DNA of 60,376 nucleotides from JAVXAG01 sp040307645. Its GTDB lineage: Bacteria; Bacillota; Clostridia; Peptostreptococcales; Anaerovoracaceae. The DNA lies in contig JAWRJF010000105.1 of the NCBI GenBank assembly GCA_040307645.1, positions 1 to 60,376 of the forward strand. Direction: 5' to 3'. Positions within the stretch are counted from its first letter, which is position 1. The number at the start of each line of letters is the position of its first letter. Below, piece by piece: positions 1-7,600 of the stretch. The notes under the pieces were generated by a model. It did not search any database and was not told where the DNA came from. It saw nothing but the letters and a program-made list of their open reading frames with translations. A program made the translations under genes and the position numbers.

Positions 1-1
1 A

Positions 2-127
2 AGTGGTCTTGGTTTATCCATAGTAAAGGAGATATTAACCCTTCATAAAGCAAACTTTGGGGTAAACAGCAAACTTGGAAAAGGAAGTACTTTCTGGTTT
101 GAAATGGACCTCCCAAAGGCAAGATAA
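2..127 (+). CDS. Histidine kinase, C-terminal end (partial)
   Basis: Reading from base 2 gives 41 residues and a stop. They contain GLGLSIVKEI, the G2 box of the HATPase_c ATP-binding domain, and a closing KGSTFWFEMDLP segment typical of the last strand of sensor histidine kinases. The rest of the gene lies left of the window, so sensor domain and partner are unknown. It is convergent with radA and followed at once by a long hairpin that can end both transcripts. Assignment to the kinase superfamily is confident; the exact family is not determinable. Confidence 0.85.
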   Translation, partial: SGLGLSIVKEILTLHKANFGVNSKLGKGSTFWFEMDLPKAR

Positions 128-130
128 CTA

Positions 131-210
131 AAAATGAGAGATTATGATTAGACTAGAGCCCTATTCAAAGGACAATCTAGTTATACATAAACTCTCATTT
201 TATTTTTTCT
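131..210. terminator. Long-stem bidirectional terminator between kinase gene and radA
   Basis: AAAATGAGAG at 131-140 pairs with CTCTCATTTT at 192-201. The arms continue inward imperfectly through ATTAGACTAG / CTAGTTAT, so most of the 70 bases can fold into one long rod. A T-rich run (TATTTTTTCTTT) follows on the plus strand; a shorter T run follows on the minus strand after radA. Confidence 0.7.
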
Positions 211-218
211 TTAAAAAA

Positions 219-1598
219 CTAATGACTTTTAAATCTATTTATTGCATCATAAATGTTTTTTACCCCTACGATTTTACAATTTCCTTTTATACATGAGGAA
301 TCGATTTTCTCAGCATTTTTATTTGGTAATATCACTTGCTCGTACCCCATTCTAACAGCTTCTAATACAATTCTATCTGCGTTAGGTATAGATCTTAAAT
401 CTCCTGTTAATCCCACCTCACCAATGGCAATTGTCCTCTTTGGGCTAGTAATGTTTTTAAGCGAAGAATATATAGCAAGAGCAACTGCTAAGTCGATTGA
501 TGTACTGTCTGGTCTCATACCGCCTACAACATTTACATAAACATCTTGATTAATTAAAGTCATCCCGACTTTCTTTTCAAGTACTGCCAAAATCATATTC
601 AGTCGCTGATGATCCACGCCAACAGATGTTCTTCTAGCAAAACCTACGTTGGCAGGAGCTGTCAATGCCTGTATTTCAAACAAAACCGGTCTGCTCCCTT
701 CATAGATTGCAGTTATCAAAGAGCCTTCGGATTTTTCTTCTGTGTTCTCTAAGAAGGTTCCCGAAAGGTTTTCTATCTCAATCATTCCGTTCTCTTCCAT
801 TTGGAAAGCACCAATTTCACTGGTAGTTCCAAATCTATTTTTATAGGCTCTAAGAATCCTAAGTTCGTGATCCCTTTCCCCAGTAAAGTTTAACACGCAG
901 TCAACTAAATGTTCTACGATCTTCGGACCTGCTAAATCCCCACTTTTCGTTACATGTGCCACAATAAAAATTGGGATATTCTTAGTCTTTCCCAGTTTCA
1001 TAAGCTGATTGCCACAGGCTCTAACCTGTGAAACACTTCCAGGAGCCGAGTCAAATTCCTCAGTATACATAGTTTGTATCGAGTCTATTATAAGGAACTT
1101 TGGCTCTAGATTATCACAACTTGTCACAATATTTTCCATATTTGTTTCTGCAAGAACAAATAAATTATCACTTAAATCTTTACATACTCTGTCTGCTCGC
1201 ATTTTGATTTGTTCTTGAGATTCTTCACCTGAAACATATAGAACTTTCCCTACAGTTTTAGCCATATTAGCTGCAGCCTGTATTATCATCGTTGATTTTC
1301 CAATCCCCGGCTCACCAGAAATCAATGTTAGAGAGCCCTTAACCAGACCTCCGCCCAAAACTCTATTAAGTTCTCTAATTCCTGTATCTATCCTATTGTA
1401 ATCACCGGCCCCTACTTCTTTTAATTTAGACGGTCTAGCTCCATCCGCTGCCCTTCTTCTATTATCATTTCCCACCGGTTCAATGATTTTTTCTTCAATC
1501 ATTGTATTCCATGCACCACAAATACACTGACCCATCCACTTAGGACTTTCGTATCCACATTCTTGGCATACAAAGACTGTTTTATTTTTTTTCGCCAT
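219..1598 (-). CDS. radA: DNA repair protein RadA
   Basis: RadA is a RecA-like, DnaB-type branch-migration ATPase acting in recombination and recovery of damaged forks. The 459-residue product is full length. A four-cysteine zinc finger is at residues 11, 14, 25 and 27, Walker A (SGEPGIGKST) at about 94-103, the RadA-specific KNRFG motif follows the ATPase core, and a Lon-like C-terminal domain ends the protein. I chose the ATG at 1598 (MAKKNKT) because AAGGGA lies 8-9 bases upstream and the family starts there; an in-frame ATG at 1628 would add ten unconserved residues with no ribosome binding site. A consensus-like promoter sits just upstream. Transcribed alone and convergent with the kinase. 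Confidence 0.97.
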   Translation of the reverse strand: MAKKNKTVFVCQECGYESPKWMGQCICGAWNTMIEEKIIEPVGNDNRRRAADGARPSKLKEVGAGDYNRIDTGIRELNRVLGGGLVKGSLTLISGEPGIGKSTMIIQAAANMAKTVGKVLYVSGEESQEQIKMRADRVCKDLSDNLFVLAETNMENIVTSCDNLEPKFLIIDSIQTMYTEEFDSAPGSVSQVRACGNQLMKLGKTKNIPIFIVAHVTKSGDLAGPKIVEHLVDCVLNFTGERDHELRILRAYKNRFGTTSEIGAFQMEENGMIEIENLSGTFLENTEEKSEGSLITAIYEGSRPVLFEIQALTAPANVGFARRTSVGVDHQRLNMILAVLEKKVGMTLINQDVYVNVVGGMRPDSTSIDLAVALAIYSSLKNITSPKRTIAIGEVGLTGDLRSIPNADRIVLEAVRMGYEQVILPNKNAEKIDSSCIKGNCKIVGVKNIYDAINRFKSH

Positions 1599-1639
1599 AA
1601 TTAATCCCTTCAACTCAAATTCAAACATTTGTTCTTATT

Positions 1640-1668
1640 ATTTTAGCAAATTTTTTCTTTAAAGTCAA
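1640..1668 (-). promoter_or_regulatory. Promoter of radA
   Basis: On the minus strand, -35 TTGACT (1668-1663), a 17-base spacer and -10 TAAAAT (1645-1640). It predicts a leader of about 35 bases before the ATG at 1598 and supports that start. Confidence 0.65.
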
Positions 1669-1670
1669 CA

Positions 1671-1697
1671 AAGCCTGCCCAAATCGGGCAGGCTTTT
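1671..1697 (-). terminator. Terminator of the EF-G-like gene
   Basis: GCCTGCCC (1673-1680), four-base loop, then GGGCAGGC (1686-1693): a strong GC-rich hairpin right after the EF-G-like stop codon. On the minus strand TTTGTTGACTTT follows, overlapping the radA -35 box. Confidence 0.8.
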
Positions 1698-1729
1698 AAA
1701 TATAAGCGCCAGTATATTTTTTAGGAATA

Positions 1730-3688
1730 TTAACCTTCTGATTCTGCTTGATGCTGTGCAATAATTTTTTCTGCAAGCTGATGAGGAACCTCTTCATATC
1801 GTTCAAATTTCATAGTGAATGTACCTCTAGCTTGAGTCATAGCTCTAAGCCCTACGGAATAATCAAACAACTCTGATTGTGGAGCTTCCGCCAAGATTTT
1901 TTGGCTGCCGTTTGACTGAGGCTCCATGCCAAGAATTTTCCCTCTTCTCTTGTTCATGTCGCCCATAACATCACCCATGTATTCATCTGATACAATTACC
2001 TCCAGGTGCATAATTGGTTCTAATAGACATGGTTTAGCCTCAACAATACCCTTCTTAAAGGCTAACGAAGCTGCAATCTTAAATGCCATTTCGTTAGAGT
2101 CCACATCATGGTAGGACCCGTCATATAAAACTGCCTTAACATTTACAACCTTACATCCTGCAAGAGGCCCCTTATTCATACTTTCTATTAAACCTTTTTC
2201 AACTGCAGGAACATAGTTTTTAGGGATCGAACCACCAAACAGTTCTTCTGAAAATTCGAATTCCTTATCTGACGGCGAAAATCTAATATGAACATCACCA
2301 TACTGCCCAGCACCGCCGGATTGTTTTTTATGTTTTCCCTGTACATCTGAATTTCCCTTAATGGTTTCTCTATAAGCAATCTTCTGAGGTACAGTCTTAA
2401 CATTTACTCCAAATCTATCTTTTAATTTAGCAATTATAATGCTAAGCTGAATTTCACCTTGACCTCCAAGGAGCGTTTGATGGGTTTCTGCATTTCTTTC
2501 AACTACAAATGAAGGGTCTTCTTCTCGAAGCTTATTTAACCCTGTTCCCATCTTTTCTTCATCGCTCTTGTCCTCAGCCTCAATAGCTATATAATAAGAT
2601 GGCTCTGGATAATCTAGAGGTAGATATCTTATAACGTCAGTCTTATCACATAATGTATCCCCTGAAAGGGTATGTTGAAGCTTAGATACTGCAACAATAT
2701 CCCCTGCCTCTGCATAATTTAGTTCTAGCTGATTTTTTCCTCTTAGGAAAAACAGTTTTCCCAATTTTTCCATTTTACCTGTTCTTTCGTTAAGAACTTC
2801 AGTACTGGAATTTATCTTACCTGTAATGACTTTCATAATAGATATTTTACCAACAAATGGGTCTACAATTGTTTTAAACACAAATGCGGACATAGGTGCA
2901 TCTACTACAGAAATCCTCTCTACCGGTTCATTATTATCATTAAATCCTGCATAAGGCCCGTGCTGCAGCGGAGTAGGAACATATGTAAGAAGTAAGTCCA
3001 TTAGGCCTTCAATACCATGTCCAAGCTGGAAAGCTGATGAGCACACCGGTACAATAACACCTTCTGAAATGCCCTTAATTAATCCATTTCTAATTTCCTC
3101 ATCAGTAAAATTATCACCGTTGAAATATTTCTCCATTAGCTCGTCATCTGACATTGCAATTGCTTCCTTCAGATCTTCGTCTATGTCTGCTGACAGCGGC
3201 CAACTGAAAGGAATTAAGGTGTCTCCAAATTGTGCTTTCAACTCGTCAAAAGTCTTATAAAAATCAAATTCATCTTTATCCCTTTTATTAATTACTATAA
3301 ATCTAGGTTTCTTATATCTTTCACAAGCTTTCCATGCCTGCTCTGTACCTACTTGGATTCCTGCTCCGGCATCAACTAAAATAACTGCAGCTTCAGCCGC
3401 TCTTAATGCCGCATTTACTTCTCCGATAAAATCAAAATAGCCTGGTGTATCAATAAAATTAATTTTACTATCTTTCCATTCAATTGGAACTATAGAAGTG
3501 TTAATTGAATATCCCTTTTCAATTTCCATCTTGTCGTAGTCAGATACGGTATTTCCTTCTTCAACTTTACCAAGTCTGTTAATTACACCTGTTGCAAGCA
3601 GTGCAGATTCCAAAAATGTAGTCTTACCACATCCTCCGTGTCCTAATAGTGCAACGTTTCTAATTGTCTCGCTTGTATAGCCTTTCAT
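1730..3688 (-). CDS. EF-G-like translational GTPase (FusA2 type)
   Basis: A 652-residue translational GTPase with the EF-G layout: P-loop GHGGCGKT at residues 16-23, DTPG at 80-83, NKRD at 134-137, domain II, and an EF-G domain IV with a GGAGQYGD segment. It is shorter than canonical EF-G (about 690) and carries GHGGCGKTT where canonical EF-G has AHIDAGKTT, and it is not beside rpsL/rpsG/tuf. These features place it in the second, EF-G-like group common in Clostridia rather than the main translocase or Tet(M) ribosome-protection proteins. Its role (ribosome recycling, stress or reduced GTPase activity) is not known from sequence. GGGAGG lies upstream of the ATG. Confidence 0.88.
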   Translation of the reverse strand: MKGYTSETIRNVALLGHGGCGKTTFLESALLATGVINRLGKVEEGNTVSDYDKMEIEKGYSINTSIVPIEWKDSKINFIDTPGYFDFIGEVNAALRAAEAAVILVDAGAGIQVGTEQAWKACERYKKPRFIVINKRDKDEFDFYKTFDELKAQFGDTLIPFSWPLSADIDEDLKEAIAMSDDELMEKYFNGDNFTDEEIRNGLIKGISEGVIVPVCSSAFQLGHGIEGLMDLLLTYVPTPLQHGPYAGFNDNNEPVERISVVDAPMSAFVFKTIVDPFVGKISIMKVITGKINSSTEVLNERTGKMEKLGKLFFLRGKNQLELNYAEAGDIVAVSKLQHTLSGDTLCDKTDVIRYLPLDYPEPSYYIAIEAEDKSDEEKMGTGLNKLREEDPSFVVERNAETHQTLLGGQGEIQLSIIIAKLKDRFGVNVKTVPQKIAYRETIKGNSDVQGKHKKQSGGAGQYGDVHIRFSPSDKEFEFSEELFGGSIPKNYVPAVEKGLIESMNKGPLAGCKVVNVKAVLYDGSYHDVDSNEMAFKIAASLAFKKGIVEAKPCLLEPIMHLEVIVSDEYMGDVMGDMNKRRGKILGMEPQSNGSQKILAEAPQSELFDYSVGLRAMTQARGTFTMKFERYEEVPHQLAEKIIAQHQAESEG

Positions 3689-3724
3689 ATATAAGACCTC
3701 CCATAATTATTTTCGGTTGTGAAC

Positions 3725-3753
3725 ATTATAACAAAAAAAACCGTATAATACAA
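3725..3753 (-). promoter_or_regulatory. Promoter of the EF-G-like gene
   Basis: Minus strand -35 TTGTAT (3753-3748), 17 bases, -10 TATAAT (3730-3725). The element overlaps the terminator of the upstream lysO gene. Confidence 0.65.
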
Positions 3754-3762
3754 CGGCTTTTT
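3733..3762 (-). terminator. Terminator of lysO operon
   Basis: On the minus strand CCGT...ACGG (arms near 3756 and 3741) extended by A/T pairs, followed by eight T residues. It lies between lysO and the EF-G-like gene. Confidence 0.6.
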
Positions 3763-3820
3763 AGAATAGTGTGAATATTTGTTTTTTAATGTATAATTTA
3801 CCATATTATACCATATGTTC

Positions 3821-4792
3821 TTAGGCGAAGATGTTACATAGCAGGGGTAGTATAACCGGTACGCCAAAGGTAATTACAACTCCTACGATTAGTGCCACAA
3901 GCCCTAATTCTCTTCCTACAACCTTAGTTACCGGTACAAGCATAGAATCCATGTTACCACCTGCACCAGCGGCTATAGGTGCGCTTTTACCCACTCTAGC
4001 TAAAACGGGTAATAGTAAAACTGTAAAAAAATCTCTAAAAACATTTATCATAAATCCATATACGCCTGCTTCTGCACCAAAATGTTGCAGCATAGTGGCC
4101 CCTGTCATACTGTAATATCCCATGCCGCTTGCAGAAATCACCGCATATTTTAAAGGTATATCAGTTATAAGAGACGAAACAAACCCTCCTGCAATGCTTC
4201 CCAAAAAAATTCCGGCAACTAGATATAGAACTTTAAAACCTACAACTCTAATATATTGGAAAACCTTTTTATTCTGGCCCATTCCCATACCTACGCTGAT
4301 ATAGAGAATAATAAGTGATATCCACAGCGAATACTCTAGGCAAAACACCCATTTTTTGGGGAGAAAAAAGAAGCAGCCTAAAGCTCCTGCTACCACACTT
4401 ATAGGTATAATATAAAGTATAGGATCTATTGCTTTTTTTGCGTTACCTCCCTCTTCTTTGTTACCTTGAATATTAAAATCCTCATTACCATCGTCTAATT
4501 GCGATTGACTGTATTTTTTTAATGGGAGGATTGTTTTTTCAATAATAAAACAAAAAATGACACTAAACAGAATGGCTAGAAGGCATGTAATTATACAATT
4601 TATACCTACAACACCTATTTTATTAATCACTTGTTGGTTTGTGCCTATATTCCCTCCAATAGTAATCATCAACAATATCAAAGCCGCTGTCGTAATTATG
4701 TCAACAACCTTAAATGCTTTTTCAGGCAAATGTCTAAGCCCAATAAAAAGTCCTGTTCCCATACAAATAAATGGCAGCAATGTGACCAGCAT
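3821..4792 (-). CDS. lysO: LysO-family (DUF340) amino-acid exporter
   Basis: A 323-residue, strongly hydrophobic inner-membrane protein with about eight predicted membrane segments in two halves, separated by a charged loop near residues 95-125. The second half carries the glycine/serine-rich stretches (SASGMGYYSMTGA and AAGAGGNMDSM) that mark the LysO family. Family knowledge: E. coli LysO (YbjE) exports L-lysine and thialysine. Ornithine is one carbon shorter, so in this ornithine fermenter ornithine could be an alternative substrate; that is inference. A perfect AGGAGG precedes the ATG, and the M20 amidohydrolase stop is 10 bases upstream, so the two form an operon. Confidence 0.85.
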   Translation of the reverse strand: MLVTLLPFICMGTGLFIGLRHLPEKAFKVVDIITTAALILLMITIGGNIGTNQQVINKIGVVGINCIITCLLAILFSVIFCFIIEKTILPLKKYSQSQLDDGNEDFNIQGNKEEGGNAKKAIDPILYIIPISVVAGALGCFFFLPKKWVFCLEYSLWISLIILYISVGMGMGQNKKVFQYIRVVGFKVLYLVAGIFLGSIAGGFVSSLITDIPLKYAVISASGMGYYSMTGATMLQHFGAEAGVYGFMINVFRDFFTVLLLPVLARVGKSAPIAAGAGGNMDSMLVPVTKVVGRELGLVALIVGVVITFGVPVILPLLCNIFA

Positions 4793-4802
4793 ATATGCCT
4801 CC

Positions 4803-5915
4803 TTATATCTTTATCAATTCTTGAAATAATTCCACTACACGGGCAATCAGTTTATCATTAAAATCAAACTCAAAGGAATGCAAAGGTGGCCATTCCTCTC
4901 CAGCACCAATCCATATCATAGATCCTTTTGTTTTCTTTAAAAAATATCCAAAATCTTCAGATGTTCTAAGCGCTTCCATTTGGTTAACAGTCCATCCCTT
5001 ATTCTCTGCAATTTTATATATCTTTTCCACAGATTCTCTGTGATTCACTGTTTCAGGGAAAACATCAAAGTGTTGAATTTCAATACCCAAACCTTCTTCA
5101 CAGGAAATTTCCTTTGCGAAGTTTTCTATTTCTTGCAAAAATCCTTTTAATTCCTGTTCAAATTGTGCTCTAACAGTAAGAAGCAGCTTTCCTCTATGTG
5201 CCGAAACCCCGAATGCGCGCTGGCCAACTTCAATCTGGACTATAGTTGCCAGTACAAGTCCCTTATACTTGGAATCTTGAGAAAAAATCGGCAGCCTATC
5301 TACGATTTTTGCAATGGTATAGGCAGGGTTTTTACCTTTCTCCGGTTCGCTAGCGTGGGAAGATATTCCGGTAAAGGATAGTTCTACACCTAATGAAGCA
5401 TAACATATTGTGCCCACTCTAACACCAAGACTGCCAAAAGGTGCCCCGGGTAAATTGTGAAAGGCATATACTTCTTCTATATTTTTTTCAGTTATTAACT
5501 GCGATGCGGCTTCTCCACCATCGCCGGTCTCTTCTGCATGTTGAAAAATAAAAAAAATGTCTTTATCTGCACCTTTTTCATTTATTTCTAATGCCAATGC
5601 CGCCAATGCAGCACTATGTCCGTCATGACCGCACTTATGTGAAACTCCTTTATTTACGGAGCAGTAATTTAGAGGCATTTCTTCTAACACCTTAATGGCA
5701 TCAAAATCAGCCCTAAAAGCAATATTTCCTTTTCTATCTTTTGCATAATATACAGCATAAAACCATTTTCCTTTGTCTACTACTTCTAGACTGGTATGAT
5801 ATCTCAAAAAATCCATTAAGGTCTCTTTTGTCATCTTTTCTTCGTTAGATAGCTCAGGATACTTGTGTAACTTATGTCTTAAGTCTATTGCTAATTCAAG
5901 ATTCTTTTCATTCAT
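4803..5915 (-). CDS. M20-family metallo-amidohydrolase/aminoacylase
   Basis: A 370-residue M20D-type hydrolase (hippuricase / IAA-amino-acid hydrolase group) that removes an acyl or amide group from an amino-acid derivative. Metal and catalytic residues are present: Cys95 and His97 in HKCGHDGH, Glu128-Glu129 in HAEETG, His153 in FHNLPG and a late PLHSFEF histidine. A dimerisation-domain insertion follows (SSHASEPEKG). I start at 5915 because AGGAGG lies six bases before that ATG, whereas the in-frame ATG at 5939 has none. First gene of an operon with lysO: the pairing suggests release of a basic or other amino acid from a conjugate followed by export. The substrate is not predictable. Confidence 0.85.
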   Translation of the reverse strand: MNEKNLELAIDLRHKLHKYPELSNEEKMTKETLMDFLRYHTSLEVVDKGKWFYAVYYAKDRKGNIAFRADFDAIKVLEEMPLNYCSVNKGVSHKCGHDGHSAALAALALEINEKGADKDIFFIFQHAEETGDGGEAASQLITEKNIEEVYAFHNLPGAPFGSLGVRVGTICYASLGVELSFTGISSHASEPEKGKNPAYTIAKIVDRLPIFSQDSKYKGLVLATIVQIEVGQRAFGVSAHRGKLLLTVRAQFEQELKGFLQEIENFAKEISCEEGLGIEIQHFDVFPETVNHRESVEKIYKIAENKGWTVNQMEALRTSEDFGYFLKKTKGSMIWIGAGEEWPPLHSFEFDFNDKLIARVVELFQELIKI

Positions 5916-5969
5916 TTTTCTGCCTCCTGGTTTTTGCATTTTTTACAGTAGAATTTCTCCTTATAGAAA

Positions 5970-5997
5970 ATTGTATCACTATTTTTTCGAATATCAA
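5970..5997 (-). promoter_or_regulatory. Promoter of the M20 amidohydrolase-lysO operon
   Basis: Minus strand TTGATA (5997-5992), 16 bases, TACAAT (5975-5970), about 55 bases before the start codon. Confidence 0.5.
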
Positions 5998-6023
5998 GCA
6001 AAAGATAATACGCCTAAAAGGTA

Positions 6024-6057
6024 AAACAAAAACTAGGTACAATTAGTGCACCTAGTT
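6024..6057 (-). terminator. Terminator of asnS
   Basis: AACTAGGT (6031-6038) pairs with ACCTAGTT (6050-6057), with two more inner pairs including a G-U. On the minus strand the hairpin is followed by TTTTTGTTTT. Confidence 0.75.
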
Positions 6058-6106
6058 CTTATATCATTATCTATACTTTTTCCAAATTTTACATAAAAAC
6101 TTTTAT

Positions 6107-7501
6107 TTAAAACTCTGCAGTATTTGGTGTTCTTGGGAATGGAAGAACGTCTCTAATGTTACTCATACCAGTTATATACATAATGATTCTTTCAAATCCT
6201 AATCCATATCCAGCATGTTTTACGCCGCCATATTTTCTAAGGTCAAGATACCACCAGTAATCTTTTTCATCAAGTCCAAGTTCAGCCATTCTAGAAGTAA
6301 GAATATCCAATCTCTCTTCTCTTTGACTTCCACCAATGATTTCCCCAACTCCAGGAACCAGAAGGTCACAAGCCGCAACAGTTTTGTTGTCGTCGTTTAA
6401 TCTCATGTAAAAGGCCTTGATCTCTTTTGGATAATCAGTTACAAATAAAGGCTTTTTAAAAATTTGTTCTGTTAAATATCTCTCATGCTCTGTCTGCAGA
6501 TCGATTCCCCATTCAACAGGGTATTGGAATTCCTTTCCTGATTCTTTTAGTAACTCTACAGCTTTTGTGTAAGTTACTCTACCAAAATCTGAATCAACAA
6601 TATTCTTTAATCTTTCAATTAAACCTTTATCTATAAAGTTATTGAAAAATTCCATTTCCTCAGGCGCATTCTCAAGTACGTAATTTATAATGTACTTGAT
6701 CATTGCTTCTGCCAATTCCATATTATCCTCTAAATCAGCAAAAGCCACTTCAGGCTCAATCATCCAGAATTCAGAAGCATGTCTTGCTGTATTAGAATTT
6801 TCAGCCCTGAAAGTAGGACCAAAAGTATATACATTTCTAAAAGCTAAAGCAAAAGTTTCAGCTTCTAGCTGTCCACTTACTGTTAATGAAGTCTCTTTCC
6901 CAAAGAAATCTTCTTCGTAATCAATTTTACCTTCTTTGTTTAGTGGCGGGTTCTTCATGTCAAGAGTAGTAACCCTAAACATTTCCCCAGCACCTTCACA
7001 ATCACTTCCAGTTATAATTGGTGTGTGTACATATACAAAATGATTTTCCTGGAAAAATTTGTGTATAGCATAAGCAACTAAAGATCTAACTCTAAAAACA
7101 GCACTAAAAGTGTTGCTTCTAGGTCTTAAGTGCGCTATCTCTCTCATAAATTCCATGGAGTGTCTTTTCTTTTGAAGTGGATAATCGGAGGCAGAATCTG
7201 CTTCCATTACAATTTCACTTGCCTTTATTTCAAAAGGTTGCTTTGCTTCTGGTGTTAAAACTAAAGTACCTTTTACCATCAGTGCAGATGCAATTGGCGC
7301 TTTTGAAATTTGTTCAAAGTTAACAATATTTTCTGCTTCATATACTACCTGAACTGACTTAAAAAACGTTCCGTCGTTTAATTCTACAAATCCAAACTTG
7401 TTTGAACTTCTATTAGTTCTTACCCATCCTCTGATAGTAACTTCTTTGTCAGCATACTGAGAAGTGTTTCTATGAAGCTCCCTTAGCTGTATGTCTTTCA
7501 T
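6107..7501 (-). CDS. asnS: Asparaginyl-tRNA synthetase
   Basis: Class IIb aminoacyl-tRNA synthetase that charges tRNA-Asn. The 464-residue product is normal length. An N-terminal OB-fold anticodon-binding domain (about residues 15-105, starting VTIRGWVRTNR) is followed by the class II core, with motif 2 near FRAENSNTARHASEFWM and motif 3 in GLGFERIIMYITGM; it ends in RTPNTAEF, typical of AsnS and not AspS. AAGGAAAT precedes the ATG. It follows lysS on the same strand but a hairpin terminator lies between them. No T-box leader is visible in the 99-base gap. Confidence 0.97.
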   Translation of the reverse strand: MKDIQLRELHRNTSQYADKEVTIRGWVRTNRSSNKFGFVELNDGTFFKSVQVVYEAENIVNFEQISKAPIASALMVKGTLVLTPEAKQPFEIKASEIVMEADSASDYPLQKKRHSMEFMREIAHLRPRSNTFSAVFRVRSLVAYAIHKFFQENHFVYVHTPIITGSDCEGAGEMFRVTTLDMKNPPLNKEGKIDYEEDFFGKETSLTVSGQLEAETFALAFRNVYTFGPTFRAENSNTARHASEFWMIEPEVAFADLEDNMELAEAMIKYIINYVLENAPEEMEFFNNFIDKGLIERLKNIVDSDFGRVTYTKAVELLKESGKEFQYPVEWGIDLQTEHERYLTEQIFKKPLFVTDYPKEIKAFYMRLNDDNKTVAACDLLVPGVGEIIGGSQREERLDILTSRMAELGLDEKDYWWYLDLRKYGGVKHAGYGLGFERIIMYITGMSNIRDVLPFPRTPNTAEF

Positions 7502-7532
7502 ATTTTATTTCCTTCCCTATAAATTTTATGTC

Positions 7533-7558
7533 AAAAACCTGCCCTAAGACAGGTTTTT
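7533..7558 (-). terminator. Terminator between lysS and asnS
   Basis: AAAAACCTG (7533-7541) pairs with CAGGTTTTT (7550-7558), eight-base loop. On the minus strand it follows lysS and ends in TTTTTGAC. Confidence 0.7.
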
Positions 7559-7600
7559 ATATTAAACAATTTCATTGAAAATTTATTAAAAACATTTGGG

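Noticed and set aside
1730..3688. Tetracycline-resistance ribosome-protection gene
   Set aside because: It keeps EF-G domain IV character and a P-loop unlike Tet(M); nothing mobile surrounds it.
4557..4861. Plus-strand reading frames opposite lysO and other genes
   Set aside because: They lie wholly antisense to recognisable genes, lack ribosome binding sites and show no protein family features.
7502..7600. T-box leader for asnS
   Set aside because: The gap holds only a simple terminator of lysS; no T-box sequence or specifier arrangement is present.
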